Source: Rhabditoides inermis (taxonomy: Eukaryota > Nematoda > Chromadorea > Rhabditida > Rhabditidae). Taken from it: 64,000 nt of DNA. A model generated the notes under the pieces. That model was not told where the DNA came from and did not search any database. It saw only the letters and a list, made by a program, of their open reading frames with translations. Shown here piece by piece: positions 11,942 to 24,400 of the stretch. The translations under genes were made by a program, and so were the position numbers. The stretch covers positions 30,001 through 94,000 of the forward strand of contig CAWZYM010000295.1 in the NCBI GenBank assembly GCA_963966185.1. The letters run 5' to 3'. The stretch's first letter is position 1, and each line of letters starts with the position of its first letter.

Positions 11942-14333
11942 ATGACCGCTATTCCTCTTCATCTTCACTTACTCTTACTCGCGATTCTCACACTCCAAGC
12001 AGTCGTTGCAGAGGATTACGTGAGTATTTTTCCAACTGTTTATCGTGGTGATAACAATCTTATCAATCCATTTTCTAGGAAGACATAATCCGGGTGGATG
12101 GTGGTTCGGATAAGGAAGACAATGCGGAGACAGAAGAGTACCGGAGGATATTCGAGAGGATGCGCGAACGGTACGCACTCTCTTTCTTTTAATTTCTTCG
12201 TCGTACTACTACTATTATTGTGTTGTAAATGTAAATATAAAATGCAAACTACAAAATACAAAAACAAACCATCGACAGTGCCCTGATCGAGCGCACGATC
12301 CGCGCGCATCGCTCGCGCTTTCTCGGCTACCGCGGACTGGCGAGGAGCAGGCAGCCGGTGCAAGTGCAGGGTGGGTGAAAACTGTTTTGCTTTGTTTAGC
12401 TGGTAGAATGCGTGCTTCTTCTTTCCTTCTGGTCGAGAACAATATGAGGTACTTGGATTATGACGACTTCAGCTGACTGAGAGAGATTGAGTTCTGAACT
12501 CAAAACTGTGTGTTATTATGTATGTGATTACTACATACCCTAGGTCTAAGCAACAAAGTAACACTACGTCTCACTATACTCTAAACTAATTGGGTAATTG
12601 CTCATGAATCTTATTAGTTAATACATTACGATTGTATAAGTGGCTACAACGAGACAATATATCAGAAATAAATCTAAATATGCGTTATTGATCTCAACCA
12701 GCCTATAATTGCAGCGTCGTCGCAAACGCGTGAGATAATCACATCGCCGCTGAAAAGGTGTGACTATCTCTCTCTTTTTCTCTCTCTTTCTCTCTCTCTT
12801 TCTCTCTCTCTCCCTCTCTCCCTCTCTCGCTCTCTCCTCTCTCCTCTCTCCCTCTCTCTCCCTCTCTCTCCCCCCTCTCTCTCTCCTCTCTCTCTCTCTC
12901 TCGCTCTCTCTCCTCTCTCTCTCTCGCTCTCTCGCTCTCTCGCTCTCTCTCTCTCTCCCCCCCCCTCTCTCTCTCTCCTCTCTCTCTCCCCTCTCTCTCG
13001 CTCTCTCGCTCTTGCGCTCTCTGGCCACATACCCAGTAAATATAGTGACAGACCATATATTATTTCATATCTTTTCGTATAACCACTTACAGTTCCGGGA
13101 ACAAACGACTCAATTTAGAAAATAATACGTTTTTTTTCCTAATTAAATCGACTTTCAGCGTATACACGGCAATGCACGTTCCAAAGTCGACAGAAAGGAG
13201 GGGTGAGAGAAGAGAGAGAGGGGGGAGAGAGAGGGGAGAGAGAGAGATGGAGAGAGAGAGAGAGGGAGGGAGGGAGAGGGAGAGAGAGAGAGAGAGAGAG
13301 AGATGGCGCCTCGCAGACTGGCGTGCTTCTGCCGAGGTGGTGCAGCTGACTCGCCACCTCCTCGCAGTCACCGACCCCCCGCAGAGGACCACTGTCGCCA
13401 GCAAGGTATGTTGTCTAAAACAAACTTTGTTCAATTTTCACTGCGGTCAGTATAGTAGTACTTTTAGTACTTCTAGAAAATTATTCAAAAAAAACGTCCA
13501 AAAATGGTGTGCGTGTGCGGAGACATTGACACACACGTTGCCCTATACAGGATATCTCGCCGTTCCGCGGCAACCGCGACCGGGAGAAGCTGAAGCTGGT
13601 CGGATTCGACGGGGGCGAGAAGGTCAGAGACACTCTCACTTCTCTATATGTGTCTGCCACATTTCCTTCATCGTTGTTACAAATATTGTGTGAGAGTGGA
13701 AAATGGGTTCATGGTTGCAGCAGAGCCACTCCCCTCCTTCCGAGAGAAGCACTGCATTCACCCGAGTCACCCTGCCCCCGAAAACCTCACATCCTTTGTC
13801 TACCACCACAAACATGCGCATAGACACCGCCACGCCGGTACGCCAATCGCTATTGATTTATCGATTTATTGATTAATCCATCCTATTCGTTCCAGCCCAC
13901 TGCGACGACTGTGATGTCAGGCGGGCGCACCCAATCCGCCTACAATCCGTATCGGTAAGATTTTTCGGTGGAAAATACTTCCGTGTTATGCTGACATAAT
14001 TTTATAACTCTGAGTTGTGATCGCCACTTTTGTTCTTCAGTGCCCCAGTGTCAGCGTCGGGCCTGCGCTTCCCGGCAGAGCCATGGCAGATTCCACCCGC
14101 CACCACAGTGGAACCAACCACCAAGACACCACTCCAGGTAGCAATGCAGTCATATTCACAATTTACTACTCCCACTTCATCCACAGTTCTTGCATTCTAT
14201 TCTCAAGCTATATGGTACTGAAAAAACGAATCAACAAGTTTATCGCAGGAACTCGTCTCGGGTATGGTGCGCACTCTCGATCCACTCAACCTACTCAAAC
14301 CACTGCCCACCCTGCTTCCCGTCACAGGTGATT

Positions 14334-14393
<60 letters not shown>

Positions 14394-14894
14394 ACCCTCT
14401 CTCTTTCTCTCAGTCCCTCCCATCCCGTCCACCCTCGCCCTTCCCGGACTCTCATCCATGAACGGCAACGAAATAGTGGTTGACATGGACAGTGGTGAGT
14501 CACGCATAAGAAGTGACGTCATCTCAAATATCGTCGTTTGACAGACACGGAAGGACCACCGACCGATCCATTCCTCGATCGGAAGAACACTGATGGATTA
14601 CATAGGATAGACGAAGACACAGGTATCGTCACGCGTTCATCCATGGATCACTTCGCCCATTCAGGTCTTCCTTCTCCGGAGGACCTCTCGCTTCCCCCTA
14701 TTCCCACCAAACCAGCGCCGGCCGCCCTTCCATTCATGGCTCCACCCGCGCCAGTCAGTCACTTTTTAGCCACCTCTCTCCAGCACATCCTTCCAGGGAG
14801 TTCCTCTCCCACAAACCAGTATGTATCTTCCGAGGCGAGGCACCACCTTCGCAAAAACCAAAACCATCAAGGCGATCCCTCTCCCGAACAGTGA
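11942..14894 (+). CDS. Secreted protein of unknown function, low-complexity C-terminus
   Basis: The start at 11942 gives a clear signal peptide: MTAIPLHLHLLLLAILTLQ followed by AVVAEDY. Exons read at about 11942-12019, 12079-12170, 12279-12370, 13347-13405, 13553-13621, 13721-13837, 13897-13956, 14040-14136, 14250-14329, 14414-14492 and 14544-14894. The mature protein starts acidic (DGGSDKEDNAETEEYRR), then has an arginine-rich helix (RMRERALIERTIRAHRSRF), a DISPFRGNRDREKLKLVGFD block, and a long Ser/Thr/Pro-rich tail (TTVEPTTKTPLQ, LPPIPTKPAPAALPFMAPP). There are almost no cysteines. No family is recognised. A roughly 1-kb intron at 12371-13346 holds a 250-bp CT tract and a GA tract. The exon from 13347 is less certain than the rest. 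Confidence 0.6.
12764..13020 (+). repeat. Long CT-rich microsatellite
   Basis: About 250 bp of interrupted (CT)n with CCC and CTCG interruptions, in the largest intron of the secreted-protein gene. It creates long but meaningless Ser/Leu and Arg/Glu open frames. Confidence 0.95.
13195..13305 (+). repeat. GA-rich microsatellite
   Basis: Interrupted (GA)n in the same intron as the CT tract at 12764-13020, ending about 40 bp before the next exon. Confidence 0.9.
14332..14412 (+). repeat. CT microsatellite spanning a short intron
   Basis: The tract starts a few bases after the GTGATT donor and serves as the polypyrimidine tract of the acceptor at 14413. Confidence 0.9.
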
Positions 14895-15130
14895 GTCGCA
14901 CACTTCTTCTCCATCATTTATCTCCAACAAAAACTTCAAAATGTCGCAAAGTAAACAACTTCAAACAATATTCACAGCAAACCACTTGTAGTGGGAAACG
15001 CTAAATACGCATATCTAGATAATCGGATAAGGCAAAGTGCAGGGTGCATATGAACACAAGTGGATAAAGTAGAGTGAGTAGGTAAAATCTAAAAACAAAT
15101 TCACATGTCGGGATTGTGATCCCTGGTAGT

Positions 15131-18100
15131 CTATTCGTAGATGTCGTCAGCCTCCTGCTGCGAGGGGCGCATTCCAAACGGCTGAATGAAGATCTCTTCA
15201 TATGGCTCGCTCTGGTCAGCATCGATCTTGCGGTTCTTCAGCAAAACTGAAAATAATGGTCAATTCAGCAAATACAAAATGAAACGTGCAAAATAGCGTA
15301 CCAAGTACGGAGTAGAAGGAGCGAGCAGCCTCCTTGGCGTCGTTGCCAGAGATGCACAGCGAGAGAGCAATCTCATCCGAGTCTCTTTCCTTGCACTCAT
15401 TCATGAACTTGCTGAAATCAATTCGTATTTCTCATTTCTCTCCCCTCCTATCGCCGCGACTCACTTGAGCATGACCTTGGAGTGTTTGTCGGGTAGTCCA
15501 CTCGCGTGCTCCGTGTCGTTGACCATGTCCACTGAGCGGTCGATCATGCTCTTCGGTTCGTCCAGCATATCCAGCATACTGCGACGAGGATCCACTGAAG
15601 AGGACAATGAATAATATATGGAATATAGTCAATATAACCCACTTCCGTTGTACGAGCTAGCGCGGCGTCGAGGCGCCTGCATCGACTCGTCATCCACGCG
15701 CTCGCGCATGTTGAGATCGCCGTCGAGGTACTGAAACGATAGACATGGACGTCGAACACAACCATCGACCCACTCTGGTATCATTGCGCTTATCGAGACG
15801 GGAGCTCATCTCTATGTTCATGTCCATATCCATGTCCATCATACCGCCACGAGTCAGATCGGGGCTAAAATAAACGAGTTACCTAGGTATCATAATCATA
15901 GTATTAACTCACTTGAGCATGTCGCTCTTCATGTACATCTCCTCTCGATCCCTCTCCTGCTGCTCCAGCCATTGGGCGACCGGGCTGCTCCTCATGAACA
16001 TGTTCCTCGGCTGCTCGTCCATCGACATATCCATTCCGCCTCTCTCCTTCCTCCTGATCTCGTTGTTGAGGGACATGTCCTCCTCTTCTTCCACTTCTTT
16101 CTTCATCAGCCGATGGCGACGAGGGCCAGCCAGCGACGTCATCTCGAACAGCTCATCCAGCGGATGCGGCTCACGAACTGCAGGGAATAATGTATTTTTT
16201 ATATTTAAAGTGGCAACTCACCCTTTTTCCTCAATAGGAGGCGCGCCCTGGCGCCTCCCATGTTCTCGGTGAACATGTGAGGACCCAGCAGCTCGGCTGC
16301 AGAGCGGTGGTGAGGGTGAGGGATCTACAATCCATAAATTAATAACACACAAAACACAATATTCACCATCACCTTGATCATCATGTCCTCTTTCGAGCGC
16401 ATCGTATCCTCGTAGTTGACAGTGCGCTCCTTCATCTCCTCCTACAACAAACACTTATTGAAATTATTCTAATTCAGGATTAGTAACTCACATATGTGTA
16501 CTCGATAATCTCGTCTCTGCGAATGCGCCTCCTCTTCCTAGGCGGACCCACAGGAACAGGTTCTATCTGAGAGTCGAGCTGGAGAGAGTCGAGTACCGGC
16601 GGGTCGACTGCCTTTGGCGGCTGTGCGTCTATGTCCATCATCTCATCGATCTGCACATCCATCAGCTGGTTCTGCCTCCTCTCCACACTCGCCCTCCTCT
16701 GCTCCGAATCCTCGTCCTCCGGCTTCGCAACCGCGCCCGGTTCGGCCTGCGCGACGCTAGCAGGGTCCCGCGGTCCCATGTCCATCATGTCCATGTCGCC
16801 GAACGGATCGAGCAAAGGCTGCATCTGCGGCATCGGGGGAATAGGCGAGCTCATTCCAGGCACGCTCATACCGGGCATCTCGTTGGTAGCGTTGAGAGTG
16901 CGCTGCAACGGAGTGCGTGCGCGGATCTGCGCGCCAGGCGACTTCCTAGCCACTGCAAACAAACAAATAAATCAGAGAAATGAAACGACTACAAACCGTT
17001 GAGATCTCCGAACTCATCGTACGCATCTAGGCCCGACTTGGAGAATTCCATACCGGGAAGAGCCATCTAAATTGAACACAATACAACTACGCTTCCCTGT
17101 TCACTCGAACACACTCACGTCCTCGAGCATGTGCGCGTTGTTGGGGTTGAGCCAGGGCGCGGAATCTTGACCTGGCAGCTGTCGACCGGCAGCTCCAAAT
17201 GCCACCTCCACGGAGTCACCCGAAGACGACGCCATCTGTCTCGAGATAATGGTAGTGTTCATGTCACTGAAGGGAGTCATAAAGTACTCTTTACACAAAC
17301 AAATCACTCACGGCACTCCGAAATCATCGAGAAATATGTTGTCTCCGAAGCGAGGCGGCTCCAAATCGTCGATCGGGAAGTCGGCGAGGCCAGTGTTCAC
17401 AGGCTCATCTCGCAGAGTGATATCCTCGTATCGAGCCTGGTTCCGGATAGTCTGAAATAACGTTGCACGAAGGTAAATACGCATGATCCATGCTTACCGG
17501 ACCGACGTCTATGTTCATCCTGGACGGATGGTAGGCGCCCTTCTGGTTGACGAAGTCGTTCGCCTCTCTCAACATCTTCTCCAACTCATCTTCTTCCTCC
17601 TCGTTTTCGTCGCCCTCGTGCTTCTTTCTTCTCCTGAAATTAATACTGCATCTTAGTGAGAAGTCCATCAAAACCTTACTTTTTCGGGATCTCTGATGGC
17701 TTGAAGATCTCCTTCACACGGTTGTAAGTCTCGTTGACGTCATCTGAAAAAAAATGTTGCATACAAAATGGTAATTGACTGTACTTACCGAACAAGTAGT
17801 TGGTCTTGGACTGATGAACGCGAACGACTCCAAACATGAGCTGCGCGAGCAAATACAATGACAGTTTCTGTGTCTCCTCCGTGCGGTTGCACCTTCCAGT
17901 AGGCAGCATCGACATGATCTTCTCACTGAAAACACATTCATGTAAACAACAACAATAAAAAAAATCAATACAACTCACCACACAGCGGCAACTTGTACAC
18001 TGGAGACAGAGCTTCTAGTGAGGTAACGCCGCTCCTTTGTCTTGGACGTCGACATGGCGACAGACCTGAATACGAATAATGAATTATAAAAGAAGAAATA

Positions 18101-18219
18101 CCACGTATAATAGTGCCCCTCTATAAATATATAATATATGAACTTTTTGAGAGAGAAACTCACCAAATCAACTGGAACTCACTGGTACGAGCGAGAAGCA
18201 AAGGAGGCGAGAAGAACAT
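15131..18219 (-). CDS. REC8/RAD21-family kleisin (cohesin subunit)
   Basis: Kleisins close the SMC1-SMC3 ring of cohesin. The ATG at 18219 opens a short exon, MFFSPPLLLARTSEFQLI then W split over the intron, joined to SVAMSTSKTKERRYL. This follows the Rad21/Rec8 N-terminal pattern (MFYY...IWLAA...L.KR.YL). The helix EKIMSMLPTGRC and then LSLYLLAQLMFGVVRVHQSK and TNYLFDDVNETYNRVKE match Rec8 (SLYLSAQLQIGVIRVYSQQ) better than mitotic RAD21. The middle is acidic and methionine-rich (DPFGDMDMMDMGPRDP, MMDMDMDMNIEMSS). The C-terminal winged helix reads HSKVMLKKFMNECKERDSD, SLCISGNDAKEAARSFYSVL and LLKNRKIDADQSEPYEEIF, with stop TAG at 15131-15133. About 17 exons are separated by mostly 45-70-bp introns. 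A meiotic REC8 or COH-3/4-type role is inferred. The first exon lies 245 bp from the DB-module gene, head to head. Confidence 0.82.
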
Positions 18220-18321
18220 TCTGCAAGGATACCGTATTAATAAAAGAAACAAAGTACAAAACACGAAAAAAACAATAAAAATCGATTCTTCATATCAATT
18301 AGGCCCATTTCAAAAATTGAT

Positions 18322-18389
18322 CAGTTTCACGCCACACGCAATTATTTTTACGGTAATAATTTTAGCGCTGTAGGACTAAATATGCTTCC
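18322..18389 (+). promoter_or_regulatory. Possible type-1 piRNA (21U) unit between kleisin and DB genes
   Basis: The core CAGTTTCA (ends 18329) is followed by CGCT with T at 18369 (40 nt after the core). The core and YRNT both differ from the common form, so this is tentative. Confidence 0.25.
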
Positions 18390-18464
18390 AGTCTGTCAAT
18401 AGTACTTAAACGTATGTTAATATATTTGAATATCCGTTAAAGATATTTTAATGTTATTTTTCAG

Positions 18465-19221
18465 CCGATTTCTCAATTGATGAAGATTCAACACTCGACT
18501 TACGTGAGATCAACACTCGCAAGGAACACAACTTCGAGAAGATCAAGGAGGACTTCGTCAAAGAAAACGAGCGCATCCAACCAATTCTGCCACCAATGAA
18601 ACTGTCCGAACTCAAACCCAAGTTCGAACCGAACGGTCCAATTCCCGACAAAGTGGTGAGACACATTGCAAATAAATCTCACAAACCGTATTCCAGGTTC
18701 TGCTACCCTCTCCAATCGTGCCAGTGAACGCAGTGAAAAGCTCGCCGGCGGAAGTGGACTGGCCGGACCAGTCAGGTTCTAGCGAGGAGACGAGGGCGTC
18801 TCGACCCAGGAGCGCCCTCTCACCCAATGCCAAGCTCGACCTGTGCTGTCGGAAACAGGCCGTTCAACCAACCTGCCAGAACTTCTGCAACTTTGACAAC
18901 TTTAATGACAAAAACGTCTGAAAGGCTGTTTGACTGCAGTAGACCCATCCACTTTCAGCTAGTTGGCGCGTTCCTCACCAACCAGTGCCCGGGGCCACAA
19001 CTGGGAAAGGCATTCGACTGCGCGTCGAGCAAGGTGAGCATAAACTAGTCGATCAAACAGTAGAGATCAATAATCAATATCACTCCTGCTTCAGGTGGAT
19101 CACTCAGTGTGCTGTGAGATGGCGGGTGTGGGAGCGATACTGGGAGGGAAGTGCCTCGCCTTCTGTCGAACACACCTGGCCACTCCGTCCAATGTTCTCG
19201 AGTACCTGCCCTGCCTACAGG

Positions 19222-19269
<48 letters not shown>

Positions 19270-19375
19270 GGTCTTGTTTATCTTGATAGAGAGACTTGCT
19301 TTTCAGATGCTGGATCGTATCAAAATGTGCTACAGTGCCTACCAAGTAGACCACCCTAACATATTCGGAGATTAG
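18465..19375 (+). CDS. DB-module (12-cysteine) secreted protein
   Basis: The DB module is a nematode-restricted extracellular domain with 12 cysteines, taken to form six disulfides; its role is unknown. Exons read at about 18465-18655, 18697-18914, 18957-19032, 19095-19220 and 19307-19375. The domain occupies the last ~120 residues: LCCRKQAVQPTCQNFCNF, then TNQCPGPQLGKAFDCASS, DHSVCCEMAGVGA, GGKCLAFCRTH, YLPCLQ and IKMCYSAY. That is exactly 12 cysteines with the expected CC, CXXC-like and final C spacing. The N-terminal part (starting ADFSIDEDSTLDLRE) is hydrophilic and acidic. No signal-peptide exon was found upstream; the first visible exon begins at a TTTTTCAG acceptor, so the start is missing from the model. 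The short intron at about 18915-18956 is set by frame. Confidence 0.78.
19226..19269 (+). repeat. CT microsatellite in the last DB-gene intron
   Basis: A pure (CT)n run begins five bases after the GTGCAT donor. Confidence 0.95.
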
Positions 19376-20169
19376 GAGATCTCAAATCTCAGTTACAGTG
19401 CAATATGTGTTTTCCCGTGATTGTGATTCGCTTCATACTCCAGTATGACATTCTTTTAATGCGAGTTGAAGTGTGCTGAATGTGCCGTAATAAAACTATT
19501 TCACTATCAGATTAGTGCGGCCACTGTGTTGAAAGACTTCAACAAAAACATAATTATAATATGTTCATTGGCTATAAACGTATTCTGCATGAGATATGAA
19601 ATACACACAATAGATGGGCGACCGGTGAAACGAAGAAAAGATAGGAACAACGAGTGAGAGACGCGAGTGTAGCGGTCAATTCAAAATGTCTACTAACACA
19701 ACAACAGCCGACCAATCGATAGCCAATCGATAGTGCGATACCCGCGAGCTCTCTACAAAGTACTCTCTTGGCTGCGGTTGTCTATAGATAGAGTGAGTGG
19801 GAGGCAAATGGTAGTGTGTGAATGTTTGTGAATGGGGATTACTGTAATAGGGGAAGGAAGAGATCTCTCAGCGTCAATATATAGCATGCTACACTATATA
19901 TACTCGGAGAAAAAAAACGAACAAGAAGGTGTCACAATTCACAGCGGAGAATACGAGGTTCCGGGATCAATATAAAAAGCGAAAACAATGAGAGAAAATG
20001 GGAGACAACAACTACAAACGTACAAACTCTCCGGTCTCGATCAATCACATACTGTGGGCAAATGCAAAACAAGTACAAACAATGAGATAGATAGACACAA
20101 TTTGAGAGAATAGGGATATGATCACATCGGGAAGCGTTACCCGGTGGGCGGGGCCAAGGAGGGCGGGGC
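19376..20169. other. Convergent intergenic region, no gene seen
   Basis: This lies between the DB-gene stop and the MED13 stop. An AATAAA near 19487 may serve the DB gene. The rest shows no coding or repeat structure that I can support. Confidence 0.5.
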
Positions 20170-21393
20170 CTAGAGGACGAGGCGGGCGACCGAGTGGTAG
20201 AGTCGCAGAAGTGCCTGCATGTGAATGGGCAGACAGCTCCTCCTCTCCCCAGTTACCACATCGACATTCAGCCACGACAGAGCGTTGTACGTCTCCAACA
20301 CGTGTCTGAAATCAATTAGAACATGACAAGTGTGGTGCCAAACTGCAACCGTTCTCTCTCTACCCCCTCTCTCCCTCCTTCCTCGCTCACCTCAACACCT
20401 CCTCGGTGCGGTTTCCGTCTAGTGGATGGCTCGCCTCGCACTTTTCCTTGTCCGTCTTGTGTAGCAGGTCATCCGCCTGGTGCACCAGCGGAGTGTTGAT
20501 GTGCAGCGAAGACTTGAGGTGCACCGGCACGCGACGCTAAAACAAACCATAGAAACTCCGGTATAAAAACCACCACAACTACGTTTTCTCAACTAACGGA
20601 GCGTACAAAGTTATCACTGTCGATTAATAATCGCAGCGCTAACACGAGTCACTAACAACAATTTCAACATCCCACACAAAATATGCTTGAGAGATCAATA
20701 ATGATACATCATGTTCGAAACAAACAATGAGTCTTAGAGTTAGTCAATAAGAAGTGGATACGAAATAGTTCAGCCGCCTTACCTTGGCGCTGGGACAGCT
20801 TGCCCAGAACCAGTCGGGCAGCTCTCCGGCCGGCGCAGTCGACACGTAGAAGCCAGTCGCCAGCGGCTGGTTCTCGATCGACTCTGCCAACAGAGAGATT
20901 GACACACACACATATACCCATCATCACCATCTCATCACATTTCAATATTATGTTCAACATATGTGTCGATCGATGCACTCCAATTGAATGCACCATATCC
21001 CAGCTCACTACATAATCGAGACGATACATATTGTCTATAGACTCCCTGCGTTGCGCATGGCGACGCCACGCCCCTCCAAGCCCCGCCCACTCACCCATGG
21101 CATCGGCGAAGAAGGCGTTCTGACCGGGCTGTCGGATGCCAGCCGAGTGCTGCGGCGCCAAGTCCGCCCCGTACATGTCGTTCATCAGATCGTGCATCTA
21201 AACACACAAACGTCAGCACACAAAGCACAAACACCAGAACACAGAACACAGCGAGGACCACCCACGTCGTTGTCCGGAGGCATGTCCATGTCGACAAACG
21301 AGTCGAACGCGTCAATGTCGTCGCCGCCGCCCTGATCTTCTTGGTTCAGCTGGAAAGGAAACGGCTCATTTCTCTCCCCCCGCTCTCTCTTCA

Positions 21394-21425
<32 letters not shown>

Positions 21426-24400
21426 CCATCTCCTCACCTGTATGTCCGCATTGGTTGGGAAGACCATGATATGAGTGCAGCTCGCATCATCGGGAGTCGT
21501 CAGAGGGCGGAACTTTGCACTCTTCGCAGCCGCATCCGAGTGGGTAAAGTACGTGGGGAAGATCCTGCAAACATGAAATAAGTTTCACTACGTACTCGAA
21601 AATGCGTCTCTAATATGATTATTCGACAAAGGAAAAACTTTAGCTTCATGACAATAATAATTTGCGCGTGTCACACAATGCTGAACAAGTGATGCTACAG
21701 CATCCAACGTGTTCGCATATGGTTGCGACAAGCGACGACTGAGTGTAAGCCCTGTCTCTGACCTGAGTGTCTCCTCTGGCTGTAGGCTGACGAGGCAGGC
21801 GCTGACAATGGCGGGGGTGTGCTGGCAGGCGGGCATCTTGGCACAAGTCGAGCACGCTTCACGCACACGCTGCGAGTAGCGCTTCAGGGACTGCTTCGAC
21901 AACAGAGACGACCACGCTGCAAAGGGAACGAGTGAGAGAGAGAGAGAGATGCTGATACGGACCTCTGAGCTCTCCGTGTCCTATTCTTCCGAGTCGCCCG
22001 ATGACCAGCCTCCAGTTCCGCGTCTCCGCAGAGCACACTCCCAGAATGTACGTCCACAGACGAGACATCGCGTCCAGAATCTGCGTCTTCTGACGGTACC
22101 GGTAGATCCTGCAAGAGACAAATAAACTCACATCATAACTTCACTTATGCCACATTTTTCAACTAACATGAACAAGCATCGATATACGTTTCATCCACTA
22201 TACGAATGAATGTGCTGGACTGTGAAAAGTAATTAGTACTCCAAAGAGAATGCTCAACGCATAATAAATATGAACTTACTGATGATCGTGGGTCTGGTTG
22301 GTCTTCAGATTGATGAGACAGTTGTCGACCATCCTTCCGAGGCCATCGGTCACAGACGCACACAGCCACTGCTCTCCCAGAAGGCAGTACGAGACGAATA
22401 GGGTCTGCTCCTCCTGAAAGGGAAATAGTGAAAGTAGAGAGAGGGGGGGGAGAGAAAGAGAGTAATTGATCGAGTCGCACTCACCTGAGGCATCACCTTC
22501 ACCTGGTCTCCCTTGGTGAATATGTGCGGGGGCGGAGCGAGATGGAAGGCAGTGGAGGGGAGCTTGTAGACCGGAACAGGGTGCGCAGTCTTCTCCAACT
22601 CATCGATACAATCACTCAGCTGCGACGCCGGACCGAACCTCAAACAATCAGGTGAAAATCATCATAACGTATCATATCGAAATTATGTCCACAAACGTTT
22701 CACAACGTAGATACAACATGTTTCATGCGCGACTGATCAATGTCAGATTTATAGAAGTTGAAAAACGACAAAATAAACTCACTTGGTCATGCTCTTGGCG
22801 AGAACCGTCTTGACACTGTCGGGTAGGAGGAGGCGACTCTGGGAGAAGACAGCCATCGCAGTCGCCCGGAGGGCATCCCCACACGAAGCACCGTCATTCA
22901 GAGAACGCTCGGCCAGACCTAGAAGACATGGATGACTCTCCCCCCCCCCTCTCTCTCCTCTCACCTCTATCCAATGGCCCCAGCTGACTCCTGTCGTCCC
23001 TTGCAAAGTCTGGCAGTTGCGCCTGCAGATCGAAAACCGGCTGCACCGGCAGAATCTCCAGCTGGAACACAATGTATCAGTGCCCGCCCACAATCTGCAC
23101 CACAGCTCCGCCCCTTGTCGCCCTGCCCCCTCACCTGTAGCTGTGGTCTTCTCCTGTGTGGGAGACGGGCGCATAGTGTGTTGAATGCCCGCATGATGGA
23201 TAGAATGGATAGCCTCGAACGCAGGGGATGCCGCCCGTCAGCGCCAAATGAGAACGGGTTGAGCTGAAAAACACACTATGAACAACCATAAGATTTGCAA
23301 ATCACAATTTTATGAAATCAAACGAATTCACACTGTGATAATAGTCTCCGTGCAAGAAGTACTATTACTTTATGATTAATAAAAAGATTTTGTTTGTTTT
23401 ATGAACGTGGATATTATGGATTGACTGAATTGACAACCGGTCTTACTAAAACCTCCAGTGAAAAGTACTCGAAAACTGTTTAAAAAAAATTGAGAATACT
23501 ATCCCATGTTTATTGTTAGGCAACAAACATGAACACTGCACTCCAACAACATATAAGAATCACACTCAAATGAAATCGCACGAATTGACAGTACGACAAT
23601 AGTATCCATGCCAAAAGATAACCGAGAATACTTCTTATTTTTAAACATCAAACATCGCACTGCACCCACCATGTAGATGACGACCGTGTGGGGCAGAGTG
23701 CCTGGCTCGTCGTCCGGAATCTCCTCTGGATCCAGCTGCGGCTGCTGCTGGGGCAGAGACTGCTGCTGCTGCATCGGCTGACCCGCCATGCCAGGTTGCA
23801 TCTGAACGGAGGCATCTCTCTCTCTCTCTCTTTTTCTTTCTCTCTCCCCCCCACTCACATTGAACCCTTGCATGGGTGGTGCTCCGAGGGCGGCCGCGAG
23901 TCCTCCCTGCTGGTGCTGCTGCATACCCATCCCCATCTCCATCTTCACTCCTCCTCCCATCATCATCTGCTGCTGCATTCCATCCATCGAACCACCGGGT
24001 CCACTCATGTCCATCGACTCTGCAACAAATACGCATCACCACACAATCATACACCTATACACATTAATGTAACTTAATTAAATAGTTTACTCTGTGCCAC
24101 ACATACAAAATACATGATGAAAAATATGAGAAATTCCGAAGAAAAGAAAATAAGTGCGTATCAATCGTTGAAAACCAGCCGTCTCAACTAATACCCAGAG
24201 TGGGCGGAGGAACCCGAGACATGAGAAGGCAATGCACTCTGGGCAGGCACTAGTTTCAACCACGGTAACGTCTTGATAACGACACATAACCGAGAATCAA
24301 TGGGGGGGGGGACAAAGTTGCACGTTATTGTTGAGGAAGCAATGAAAAGAGTGCGAATGTGCCTCACCCTGTCCCGCTCCTCCTCCAGTCGCCTGTCCCT

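Noticed and set aside
12618..13125. Long Arg/Glu- and Ser/Leu-rich open frames
   Set aside because: They are translations of CT/GA microsatellite DNA in an intron, with no codon structure or splice context.
15280..15287. Minus-strand ACGTTTCA in a kleisin intron
   Set aside because: The nearest YRNT is at 34 nt and overlaps the splice acceptor, outside the tight spacing of the other units.
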